From Sphingomonadaceae bacterium (lineage in GTDB: Bacteria; Pseudomonadota; Alphaproteobacteria; Sphingomonadales; Sphingomonadaceae): a stretch of DNA of 7,558 nucleotides. Made by a program: the position numbers and the translations under genes. Positions 1-6,322 of this stretch are shown here, in pieces. Position 1 is the stretch's first letter, and each line of letters opens with the position of its first letter. The stretch is from contig JACFNY010000090.1 in the NCBI GenBank assembly GCA_019454625.1, positions 1 through 7,558 of the forward strand, in the 5' to 3' direction. The notes below the pieces were generated by a model that saw only the letters and a program-made list of their open reading frames with translations, ran no database searches and had not been told where the DNA came from.

Positions 1-65
1 CGGCCGTCCTCCTGAAGGCACTCCAGGATTTTGACATCGAGCGTATCGAGCGGTTGTGTTGGCAC
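1..65 (-). CDS. Lrp/AsnC-family transcriptional regulator, N-terminus only (runs off left edge)
   Basis: Read on the minus strand from a GTG at 65, the frame stays open to the window edge (21 full codons). It gives a leader ending in LDTLDVKILECLQEDG, the classic start of Lrp/AsnC proteins (LDxxDxxILxxLQxDGR), which forms helix 1 of the N-terminal helix-turn-helix. The family are octameric or dimeric DNA-binding proteins that sense amino acids or related acids through a C-terminal RAM domain, which lies outside this window. A TTG four codons further upstream in frame (at 80) is an alternative start; an in-frame TAG lies just beyond. The gene is divergent from the E1 gene at 196, the usual layout for a local Lrp-type regulator of a catabolic gene. 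Only about 22 residues are visible, so the family call rests on one motif. Confidence 0.68.
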   Translation of the reverse strand, partial: MPTQPLDTLDVKILECLQEDG

Positions 66-195
66 AAAATTGCTTTCCAAAGGTCCTATCTAATCGTTTC
101 TGCTAAAATCACAGGTCTGTCGACCCCATTTCGCAAGGACTGCGCGAGCCCGGCCGTAATATACGGACGACTGGCATCCAGCGCGGAGCAGACAG
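66..195. promoter_or_regulatory. Divergent regulatory gap between Lrp-type regulator and E1 gene
   Basis: These 130 bp separate two divergent starts and must hold both promoters. The sequence is AT-richer than the flanking genes. TGCTAAAAT at 101-109 resembles an extended -10 box on the plus strand (TAAAAT), but no good -35 box precedes it, so the promoter call is weak. A GGAG at 185-188 lies 7 nt before the ATG at 196 and serves as ribosome binding site for the E1 gene. A perfect-arm palindrome at 154-166 is listed separately. Confidence 0.4.
154..166. promoter_or_regulatory. 13-bp palindrome, candidate operator for the Lrp-type regulator
   Basis: CCGTA-ATA-TACGG has two perfect 5-bp arms around an AT-only centre, about 30 bp upstream of the E1 start codon in the gap shared with an Lrp/AsnC gene. 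Lrp-family sites are typically 13-15 bp palindromes with an A/T-rich centre, so this fits in size and layout. Binding is inferred; only one copy was found in the gap. Confidence 0.35.
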
Positions 196-2530
196 ATGGC
201 AGTCACGGTTTCTAGTCCCGATCGCGTGAGCACGCTCGAAGACCTCGAGGCGCGGCTGCGCTGGCTCGCGTCGTGGACGATCCACAACGCCAACCACGTC
301 CGCGAGAACGTCGACGGCATCAAGGTCGGCGGCCATCAGGCGAGCTGCGCCTCGATGAGCGCGATCATGGCGGCGCTCTATTTCCATGCGCTCGGGCCGA
401 ACGACCGCGTGGCGGTGAAGCCCCATGCGGGCCCGCTGCTGCACGCGATCCACTACCTGCTGGGGAATGAGGGGCTGGACAAGCTGAAGGCGTTCCGCGG
501 TCTCGGCGGCGTGCAGTCCTACCCCTCGCGCACCAAGGACGTGATCCCGGTCGATTTCTCCACGGGCTCCGTGGGCCTCGGCGTCGCGGTCACCGCCTTC
601 GCCAGCCTCGTGCAGGACTACATGATCGCGCACGGCCTGATGGCGGAGGCGGACGCGGGCCGCATGATCGCGCTGATGGGCGACGCCGAGCTCGACGAGG
701 GCAACATCTACGAGTGCCTGATCGAGGCCTACAAGCACGACATCCGAAACTGCTGGTGGATCGTCGACTACAACCGCCAGTCGCTCGACGCGACCACGGC
801 TGACCGCATGTTCCGCCGCTTCGACGACATCTTCGAGACCTGCGGCTGGCGGGTGGTGACGCTGAAGCACGGACGGCACCAGCGCGCGGCGTTCAGGGAG
901 CCGGGCGGGCAGGCGCTCGCCGACTGGATCGACAATTGCCCGAACGCCGATTACGCGGCGCTCACCTATCAGGGCGGCGCGGCGTGGCGGCAGCGGCTCA
1001 CCGCCGACATCGGCAGCGTGCGCGAAGGCGGTGCTCGCGTAGCTCGACGATGCAGGCCTTGCCGAGCTGATGACCAACCTCGGCGGCCACTGCCTCGAAA
1101 CGCTCACCGAGGCGTTCGACGGCGCAGACGACGACCGCCCGACGCTGTTCATCGCCTACACGATCAAGGGCTTCGGCCTGCCGCTCGCCGGGCACAAGGA
1201 CAATCACGCCGGGCTGATGACGCCGAACCAGATCGCCGAGCTGCGCAGTCGCCTCGGCATCGCGGAAGGCGAGGAGTGGGCGCCTTGGGCGGGACTCGGC
1301 GGCAATGCCGCGGCGGCCGCGAAGGCGATGGCCGAGGCGGCGCCGATCCGGCGCAGCAAGGACGCGCGGCCCGCGGATTCGATCCCGGTGCCGACGCTGG
1401 AGGCGCCGCGCGAGCCTGAGCAATCGACGCAGGCGGCGTTCGGCAAGATCCTGTTCGAGCTTGCGAAGTCCGGGCATCCGCTCGCCGCCCGCATCGTCAC
1501 CACCTCGCCGGACGTGACCGTCTCCACGAACCTCGGCGGCTGGGTGAACCTGCGCGGGCTGTTCCGCCGCCAGGACCTCGCCGACGTGTTCCAGAAGGCG
1601 AAGATCCCGTCCGCGCAGAAATGGTCGGGCGCGCCCGCCGGGCAGCACATCGAGCTCGGCATCGCGGAGAACAACCTGTTCGTGATGCTCGCCGCGCTCG
1701 GCCTCGCGGGCGATCTCTTCGGCGAACAATTGATGCCGGTCGGCACCGTCTACGACCCCTTCATCGCGCGCGGCCTCGATGCGCTCAACTACGCCTGCTA
1801 TCAGGACGCACGCTTCATGCTGGTGGCGACGCCCTCGGGCGTCACGCTCGGGCCGGAAGGCGGCGCGCACCAGTCGATCAACCCGCCGCTGATCGCGATG
1901 GGCCAGCCGGGCCTGACGCACTACGAGCCCGCCTTCGCGGACGAGCTTGCGCTGATGATGGAGCACGGCTTCCGCCACATGCAGGCGGCGGACGGCGGCT
2001 CGATCTATCTCCGTCTTACGACGCGCAGCATATTGCAGGCGCGGCGCGAGGACGATGTGTGGCAGGCCGATGCCTTGAAGGGCGCCTACTGGCTGCGGCG
2101 GCCCGCGGAGGGCAGCGAGGCGGCGGTCGTGGCGATGGGTGCGGTGATGCCCGAGGCGATCGCGGCGTGGGAGCTGCTGGAGGCCGACCTTCCCGGCCTC
2201 GGCCTGCTCGCCGTCACCTCGCCGACGCTGCTCCACCGCGACTGGAGCGCGGCGCGCGCCGCGCGCTGGCAGGGCCGGGAACAGCACGGCGCGCGGGAGA
2301 CGTCGCACATCGAGACGCTGCTCGGCGCGCTGGCGCCGAACGCCGGGCTCGTCACCGTGCTCGACGGCTCCCCGGCGGCGCTGTCGTGGCTCGGCGGCGT
2401 CCTCGGCCACCGCATCAGCCCGCTCGGCACCGACCGCTTCGGACAGACCGGAAACCTCCCCGATCTCTACCGCGCCTATCGCCTCGATGCGGACGCGATC
2501 GTGGAGGCGGCGGCGGAGCTTTTCCTCTAG
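196..2530 (+). pseudogene. Homodimeric 2-oxoacid dehydrogenase E1 component (AceE/MdeB-like, transketolase fold), frame interrupted
   Basis: This encodes a thiamine-diphosphate enzyme that decarboxylates a 2-oxoacid (pyruvate, 2-oxobutyrate or similar) and would pass the acyl group to a lipoyl E2. Restored length is about 777 residues, shorter than E. coli AceE (887). The N-terminal part shows KPHAGPLLHAIHYLL, the cofactor motif starting GDAELDEGN (G162-D163) and closing at N193 in WWIVDYNRQSLD. The C-terminal part shows the ELGIAENN segment (Glu codon 1667-1669, equivalent to the cofactor-activating Glu) and PEGGAHQSINPPL. Homology runs in one frame from 196 to about 1020-1040 and in the +1 frame from about 1043 to the TAG at 2528-2530. 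The break lies inside the N-terminal domain, so this is not a natural alpha/beta split. As read, two proteins could result: about 280 genuine residues plus a false tail ending at 1419, and a 486-residue C-terminal piece from the ATG at 1070. It could also be a sequencing error in a working gene. The exact substrate cannot be told. Confidence 0.75.
1018..1045 (+). other. Site of frame disruption in the E1 gene
   Basis: Frame 1 gives LTADIGSVRE and then loses homology. Frame 2 resumes with LDDAGLAELMTNLGGH from 1043, but has a TAG at 1040-1042. Two repairs work. Removing the single A at 1041 turns GTAGCTC into GTGCTC and joins the frames without a stop (GARVLDD). Alternatively, dropping one A of the GAAGG at 1024-1028 gives REAVLA, then the TAG, then LDDAGL; this peptide looks more natural for the family but needs a second change at the TAG. 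The sequence alone does not choose between them. Confidence 0.7.
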
Positions 2531-2673
2531 GGTGCGTGGGGCTTCAGCTCATGGCGGGCTGCAAATGCCGGCTTTCTGCGCTTCCGGTGCTCACGTACCT
2601 TGAGTACGCTCCGCTCCGGTTCTCGAAATCCACCCTTTTCGCCTCACCCTGAACTGAAGCCCCACGCACCCTA
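2528..2673. mobile_element. MITE-like element with 18-bp perfect terminal inverted repeats and TA flanks (IS630/mariner type)
   Basis: The sequence from 2530 to 2547 (GGGTGCGTGGGGCTTCAG) is repeated exactly in inverted form at 2654-2671. Each end is flanked by TA within CTAG, so the perfect symmetry counting the flanks is 22 bp (2526-2547 and 2654-2675). The roughly 142-bp interior has no credible coding frame. It contains a second, smaller stem (CGTAC at 2594-2598 and GTACG at 2604-2608, loop CTTGA) set in a longer imperfect one. Short size, perfect ends and TA duplication inside CTAG match non-autonomous elements moved by IS630-family transposases, which favour CTAG targets. The E1 stop codon TAG is formed by the left TA plus the first G of the element; because CTAG is the inferred target, the stop would exist with or without the insertion. 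The folded RNA could also end E1 transcription. CTAG being self-complementary means the TA flanks could simply be part of a longer inverted repeat. Confidence 0.65.
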
Positions 2674-2675
2674 GA

Positions 2676-2924
2676 CCGCGATCGTTTCAGCCCTGACGGT
2701 CTACAGTCGGCGGTTTTCCCGTCGTTTCCCGGCTCATGCCCGGATTCCCGTATTGGACGGGCAAGGCCCGATTTTCGGGACGCACGAGCTTGCGCGCGCG
2801 TCATCGACAGATTCGATCTGACTGATTGAAATTATGAGCCGCAAGAAAACAGCGAATCGTTCTATGATCCCGTCATCCCGTTTGTCGCGTCGATTTCCGC
2901 TTCTTCACCAATAGGGAGGGTTTC
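2676..2924. promoter_or_regulatory. Non-coding leader upstream of the di-haem cytochrome gene
   Basis: No gene is supported here. The first 130 bp carry several short GC stems (see 2747-2779). The following 120 bp are AT-richer and probably hold the promoter of the cytochrome gene: TATGAT at 2863-2868 resembles a -10 box, but no convincing -35 box lies 16-18 bp upstream. AGGGAGGG at 2913-2920 is a strong ribosome binding site ending 4 nt before the ATG at 2925 and fixes that start. Confidence 0.4.
2747..2779. repeat. Three overlapping, mutually exclusive small hairpins
   Basis: Three perfect 5-bp stems follow one another and share arms: CCCGT (2747-2751) with ACGGG (2757-2761); CGGGC (2758-2762) with GCCCG (2766-2770); and CCCGA (2767-2771) with TCGGG (2775-2779). 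Formation of the middle stem blocks both outer ones. This may be an attenuator-like RNA fold, or only the remains of a dispersed palindromic repeat. No leader peptide or T-tract was found beside it. Confidence 0.3.
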
Positions 2925-4280
2925 ATGAAGAAGAAGTTATTGACAGGCATTATCATTAGTTCGACGGTATTGTTCTGCGGCGCTGCGACATTTGCCGCCA
3001 ATCCCGCGACATTCGCCGATCTCGTAAAGCAACTTCAGGCCGAAAAGCCGAAGTTCGCCAAGCGGCAGCAGGACATGCTCGCCGCGCGCTACGACCTCGC
3101 CAACCGGCCCGCGGCGGGCGTCACCATGTCCGGCGGCAAGGCCGTGCAGGCGGGCGTGCGCGTGAAGCTGCCCGCCGGCGCCACGTGGGAGCAGCTCGCG
3201 GAGATGTCCCCGGACGAGATCCGCGAGAAGGGCCTCTGGCCCGCCGGATTCTATCCGCTGCCGCACCCGCACCACGAGGCGGGCGGCATGATCTTCCCGA
3301 AGCACGTGATCGAGCGGACGAAGAAGGACGCCGGGCGCGACATCTCGCGCTTCGATCTCGATTTCGACCTGCCCGAGCACATGCTCGCGGAATTCCCGGC
3401 GCCGATCTACCTGACGACGCGCCCCGATCTCGGCGACGTGTCGCGCGGGCAGCTGGTGACGACGCAGAACTACTACGACCTGTTCAAGGATGCGCTGAAT
3501 CCGAAGCAGCTCGACGGGCTGCGCCTGCTGGTGACGCCGTTCCCGCAGCAGCAGTTCAACAACACCGACGACCGCCGGAGCCTTGAGCCGAGCCTCGGCG
3601 TGTCCTGCTTCGATTGCCATGCGAACGGACACACCAACAACGCGACGCACACCGTGGGCGACATCCGGCCCAACGAGTTCCGCCACCGCATCGACACGCC
3701 GACGCTGCGCGGCGTGAACGTCCAGCGGCTGTTCGGATCGCAGCGGGCGCTGAAGACGGTGGAGGATTTCACCGAGTTCGAGCAGCGCGCAGCCTATTTC
3801 GACGGCGATCCGACGACCGCCGCGAAGAAGGGCGTCAACACGCTCAACCGCGCCGACCAGGTGCACGCGATGGCGGAATTCCAGGAGCTTCTGGACTTCC
3901 CGCCGGCGCCCAAGCTCAATGTACTCGGCAAGCTCGATCCGGCGAAGGCGACGGCGGCGGAACTGCGCGGTGAGGCGCTGTTCAACGGCAAGGGGCAATG
4001 CTCGGTGTGCCACTCGGGCCCGTATTTCACGGACAACCTGATGCACAACCTGAAGACCGAGCGCTTCTTCAAGCCGAAGATGATCAACGGCCGCTATGCC
4101 GTGATGGACGGGCCGATCAAGACTTTCCCGCTGCGCGGCATCAAGGACTCGCCGCCCTATCTGCACGACAACCGGCTGATGACGCTCGACGACGCGGTCG
4201 AGTTCTTCAACATCGTGCTCCAGACGAAGCTGACGGCGGACGAGAAGAAGGACCTCGTCGCGTTCCTCTACACGCTGTGA
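2925..4280 (+). CDS. Exported di-haem c-type cytochrome of the peroxidase/MauG-like superfamily ('cytochrome B6'-annotated family)
   Basis: A 451-residue protein with a Sec signal peptide: KKK at residues 2-4, a hydrophobic stretch about 5-23 and cleavage near A24 or A25, giving a periplasmic product. Two covalent haem-c sites are visible, C228-FDC-H232 and C359-SVC-H363. The C-terminal FPLRGIKDSPPYLHDNRLMTLDDA region matches in type the 'LRN..PYFHDG...TLEEAV' segment of bacterial di-haem cytochrome c peroxidases and MauG. The long N-terminal part (about 30-220) is not typical of classical peroxidases; it belongs to a widespread family usually left as 'cytochrome c' or misnamed 'cytochrome B6'. 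Its reaction is not established. Position next to a TTQ amine dehydrogenase operon suggests a role in TTQ maturation, as MauG does, or in electron transfer or peroxide removal; this is inference, since the gene has its own leader and is separated from the operon by a TetR gene. The start is fixed by the ribosome binding site at 2913-2920. Confidence 0.85.
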   Translation: MKKKLLTGIIISSTVLFCGAATFAANPATFADLVKQLQAEKPKFAKRQQDMLAARYDLANRPAAGVTMSGGKAVQAGVRVKLPAGATWEQLAEMSPDEIREKGLWPAGFYPLPHPHHEAGGMIFPKHVIERTKKDAGRDISRFDLDFDLPEHMLAEFPAPIYLTTRPDLGDVSRGQLVTTQNYYDLFKDALNPKQLDGLRLLVTPFPQQQFNNTDDRRSLEPSLGVSCFDCHANGHTNNATHTVGDIRPNEFRHRIDTPTLRGVNVQRLFGSQRALKTVEDFTEFEQRAAYFDGDPTTAAKKGVNTLNRADQVHAMAEFQELLDFPPAPKLNVLGKLDPAKATAAELRGEALFNGKGQCSVCHSGPYFTDNLMHNLKTERFFKPKMINGRYAVMDGPIKTFPLRGIKDSPPYLHDNRLMTLDDAVEFFNIVLQTKLTADEKKDLVAFLYTL

Positions 4281-4285
4281 GGCGC

Positions 4286-4314
4286 GGGCGTCCCGGCGCA
4301 GGGCCGGGACGCCC
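4286..4314. terminator. Strong GC hairpin between convergent genes, likely bidirectional terminator
   Basis: GGGCGTCCCGGC (4286-4297) pairs perfectly over 12 bp with GCCGGGACGCCC (4303-4314) around a 5-nt loop. It lies in the 39-bp gap between the stop of the cytochrome gene (4280) and the stop of the TetR gene (4320). Neither side has a clear T-tract, so it is a non-canonical terminator or an RNA 3'-end stabiliser acting on both transcripts. Confidence 0.65.
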
Positions 4315-4319
4315 CGCTC

Positions 4320-4988
4320 TCAGAAGGTGGATTTCCGGATGTCGCCCGGTTTCAGCGATTTGACAAGCGACAGGAAAGAACGGCAGGCGATGGTTTCCAG
4401 CCAGCCCATGCGGTGCCGCCACGGCTTCTCGTGGCCCGCGAACATCGTTGTGCCTTCCATCGAGGCCGAGATAAACAGCGCGACCGTCTCGCGTTCGTCC
4501 TCGGGCAGCGCCGGATTAAGCTCTGCTATCAGCTCGTTGAGGACGGCGCGCGCGCGGCGGTAAACGTCGTCAACGCGTTCCGAGACGAACGGGTCGTGAT
4601 TGGCGAGCGCCCAGATTTCGGGAAAGAAGCGTGTCGTCTTCTTGGTGGTGATGTCTTCGAGGGTCAGCTTGATGACCCTTTCGAAACGCTCCTCGACGCT
4701 TGCGCCCTCCTCGTGGCTGATGGCCGTGAAGGAATCCTCATAGCTGCTGATCACGGCATCGAAGAGCGCGCGGACGAGCTCGTCGCGCGTCGGGAAATAA
4801 TAGGTGATGTTGCCGAGCTTCATGTCGCAGGCCTTGGCGATCGCCCGCATCGTCACGGCGCGGTAGCCTTGCTCGACCATGATCGTTAGCGCCGCGCGCA
4901 GGATCTGCTCCATGCCGTCCTGCCCGCGCGCGTAGCCGCCCTCGCGCGGCACCACCTTCAGATCCGGAACGATGAACTCAGGCAACAC
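4320..4988 (-). CDS. TetR-family transcriptional regulator, probable local regulator of the amine dehydrogenase operon
   Basis: A 222-residue protein from the chosen start. Residues about 28-74 form a TetR N-terminal DNA-binding domain: ILRAALTIMVEQGYRAVTMRAIAKACDM, then the recognition helix and the signature LGNITYYFPTRDELV. The remaining helical domain would bind a ligand and dimerise; its ligand is unknown. Start choice: the open frame reaches a TTG at 5042, but AAGGAG (plus-strand 4993-4998) sits 4 nt before a GTG at 4988 and 7 nt before a TTG at 4985, so one of these is preferred; the 5042 start has no ribosome binding site and begins with a low-complexity Arg/Ser stretch. It is divergent from the heavy-chain gene, so control of that operon by a nearby operator is likely. 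mau clusters are instead typically associated with the LysR-type MauR. Family confidence is high; the target is inferred. Confidence 0.88.
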   Translation of the reverse strand: MLPEFIVPDLKVVPREGGYARGQDGMEQILRAALTIMVEQGYRAVTMRAIAKACDMKLGNITYYFPTRDELVRALFDAVISSYEDSFTAISHEEGASVEERFERVIKLTLEDITTKKTTRFFPEIWALANHDPFVSERVDDVYRRARAVLNELIAELNPALPEDERETVALFISASMEGTTMFAGHEKPWRHRMGWLETIACRSFLSLVKSLKPGDIRKSTF

Positions 4989-5052
4989 GGGACTCCTTCG
5001 ACTCTCGCCGGAGCGTCTAGCGCGCTGATTCTGAACCGACAAATTAGTACGC

Positions 5053-5082
5053 TTGACAAAAATTGGACATAAGACCTAAATC
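5053..5082 (+). promoter_or_regulatory. Candidate sigma-70 promoter of the amine dehydrogenase operon
   Basis: TTGACA at 5053-5058 is a consensus -35 box. TAAATC at 5077-5082 is a weak -10 box at 18 bp spacing (CTAAAT at 17 bp is an alternative). It lies about 60 bp upstream of the heavy-chain ATG, in the only AT-rich stretch of the divergent gap. Confidence 0.45.
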
Positions 5083-5107
5083 ATTTTCGCGCTTGTGGGA
5101 AGTGCGA

Positions 5108-5123
5108 CTCGTCGAAGGACGAG
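5108..5123 (+). promoter_or_regulatory. 5'-leader hairpin just before the heavy-chain ribosome binding site
   Basis: CTCGTC (5108-5113) pairs with GACGAG (5118-5123) across a GAAG loop, ending 3 nt before the ribosome binding site that begins at 5126. It may stabilise the mRNA or affect initiation. It is short enough to be chance in GC-rich DNA. Confidence 0.3.
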
Positions 5124-5140
5124 GCGGAGGGAGGGGAATC

Positions 5141-6322
5141 ATGTCACGACGCGCCGGGATTCTGGCTGCCACGCTGTTGTTTGCCGCGGCCAGCGCCGCA
5201 ACGAGCAGCGCCCATGCACAGCAGTCCTTTCCGCAGCCGCTCCCCGAAGAGCCCATTCCGGCGGTGGCGACGCTGCCGGAGCGCTATCCCGACAGCTACG
5301 TCTTCGTGCACGACCTGCACTTCAAGAGCATCCTCGACGGGCGCGCGGCCATCGTGGACGTCTCCGCGCCCGCCTTCGCGGTGAAGGGGCAGGTGCCGGT
5401 CGCGCAGTTCGGCACGCTGCTGCCCTCGGTTTCAGGCAGCGAGATCTACACCGGCGAGACCTTCCTCTCGCGCCTGACGCGCGGCGAGCGCACGGACGTC
5501 ATCTCCATCTGGGACAAGGCGACGCTTGCGCCCAAGGGCGAGATCGTGCTGCCGGGCGGCAAGCGCGGCATGTTCGTGACGCTGAAAAACGCCATGCAGT
5601 TCACGAACGGCGAGAAGTGGATGCTGGTGTTCAACTTCACGCCGGGCGCCTCGGTGACGGTGGTCGACCTCGAAGGGCGCAAGGTCCTCGGCGACATCGA
5701 CCTGCCGGGCTGCTCGCTCGTCTACCCCACCGGCGTGCGCGGCTTCACCTCGCTCTGCGCCGACGGCACGCTGATGACGGTGCTGCTCGACGCGGCCGGC
5801 GCCGCGCGGTCGACGACGTCGAGCAAGGCGGTCAACGACATCGACAACGATCCGTGGTTCATGACACCCGCGATGGTGGGCCGCACGGCATGGTTCGTCA
5901 GTTTCAAGGGCAAGCTGCGCGGGTTCGACCTCTCCGGCGACAAGCCGCGCGACCTCGGCGGCTTCGCGATGGTGCCGGGGGATGCCGCGAAGGGCTATCG
6001 CCCCGGCGGCTGGCAGGTGGCCTCCGCCGATGCGGCGGGGCGCGTCTACGTGCTGATGGACCCGAACGGCGAGCCGGGCAGCCACAAGAACGGCGGCACC
6101 GAGGTCTGGGTGGCGGACACGGCGAAGAAGGCCGTGGCGCGCAAGGTCGCCATGAAGAACCACACGCTTTCGATCGAGGTGACGGCGGGCGCGAAGCCCT
6201 ATCTCGTCGCGGCGCGGCCCGACGGCAACCTCGACGTGTACGACGCGAACAGCGGCGATTTCCTCCACACGGTCGCAGAGGTCGTGAACGACCCGATGAC
6301 CATGACGGCAGCGGGCAAATGA
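5141..6322 (+). CDS. aauB: TTQ amine dehydrogenase heavy (alpha) chain, aromatic amine dehydrogenase type
   Basis: The periplasmic large subunit of a quinoprotein that oxidises primary amines to aldehyde and ammonia. It forms the seven-bladed beta-propeller scaffold that holds the light chain and shapes the substrate channel and electron exit. 393 residues with a Sec leader (hydrophobic about 5-24, cleavage after AHA at residue 26). Family features: FLSRLTRGERTDVISIWD near residues 105-125, comparable with HYERITRGKRSDVVEVWD of Alcaligenes AauB as recalled; the Cys pair C191 and C206, 15 residues apart as in the conserved heavy-chain disulfide; RPGGWQVA; and VYVLMDPNGEPGSHKNGG followed by EVWVAD, closer to AauB than to MauB. 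The ATG at 5141 is chosen because a strong ribosome binding site (5126-5136) precedes it and the signal peptide begins there; the frame extends to a TTG at 5063 inside the promoter. It overlaps the next gene by ATGA. The actual amine substrate cannot be read from sequence. Confidence 0.85.
   Translation: MSRRAGILAATLLFAAASAATSSAHAQQSFPQPLPEEPIPAVATLPERYPDSYVFVHDLHFKSILDGRAAIVDVSAPAFAVKGQVPVAQFGTLLPSVSGSEIYTGETFLSRLTRGERTDVISIWDKATLAPKGEIVLPGGKRGMFVTLKNAMQFTNGEKWMLVFNFTPGASVTVVDLEGRKVLGDIDLPGCSLVYPTGVRGFTSLCADGTLMTVLLDAAGAARSTTSSKAVNDIDNDPWFMTPAMVGRTAWFVSFKGKLRGFDLSGDKPRDLGGFAMVPGDAAKGYRPGGWQVASADAAGRVYVLMDPNGEPGSHKNGGTEVWVADTAKKAVARKVAMKNHTLSIEVTAGAKPYLVAARPDGNLDVYDANSGDFLHTVAEVVNDPMTMTAAGK

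Larger units (their letters stand above)
4989..5140. promoter_or_regulatory. Divergent promoter region between TetR gene and amine dehydrogenase operon
   Basis: A 152-bp gap, AT-rich in its centre (about 5041-5090). It carries a perfect -35 box on the plus strand (5053-5058), the leader hairpin at 5108-5123 and the ribosome binding site GGAGGGAGGGG (5126-5136) for the heavy chain. The hexamer CGCTTG occurs twice, at 5050-5055 and 5090-5095. GACAAATT (5039-5046) and GACAAAAATT (5055-5064) form an imperfect direct repeat. No clean TetR-type palindrome stood out. Confidence 0.5.

Noticed and set aside
998..2410. Long minus-strand open frame (470 codons) opposite the E1 gene
   Set aside because: Arg/Ala/His-rich translation with no recognisable motif; it is the usual antisense shadow of a GC-rich gene whose own frame shows clear family motifs. 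The same holds for the minus-strand frames at 109-1152, 2937-4166 and 5432-6679.
2544..2804. 86-codon minus-strand frame in the gap after the E1 gene
   Set aside because: It spans the inverted-repeat element and the non-coding stretch beyond; composition and lack of motif suggest chance. No good ribosome binding site was seen.
2940..2973. TTGACA at 2940-2945 followed by TATTGT, looking like a promoter
   Set aside because: It lies inside the signal-peptide codons of the cytochrome gene and the spacing to TATTGT (22 bp) is too long.
2967..2984. Possible lipobox (VLFC at residues 15-18) in the cytochrome signal peptide
   Set aside because: Phe just before Cys does not fit a lipobox, and a normal Sec cleavage site follows at A24/A25.
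5063..5140. 26-residue N-terminal extension of the heavy chain from a TTG
   Set aside because: It would place the start within the promoter region and ahead of a clear Sec signal peptide; the ATG at 5141 has an excellent ribosome binding site.
5095..6318. Long plus-strand frame running into mauE from upstream, suggesting a fusion
   Set aside because: The upstream part overlaps the heavy-chain gene in another frame and is Arg/Gly-rich noise; only the part from the ATG at 6319 resembles a protein family.
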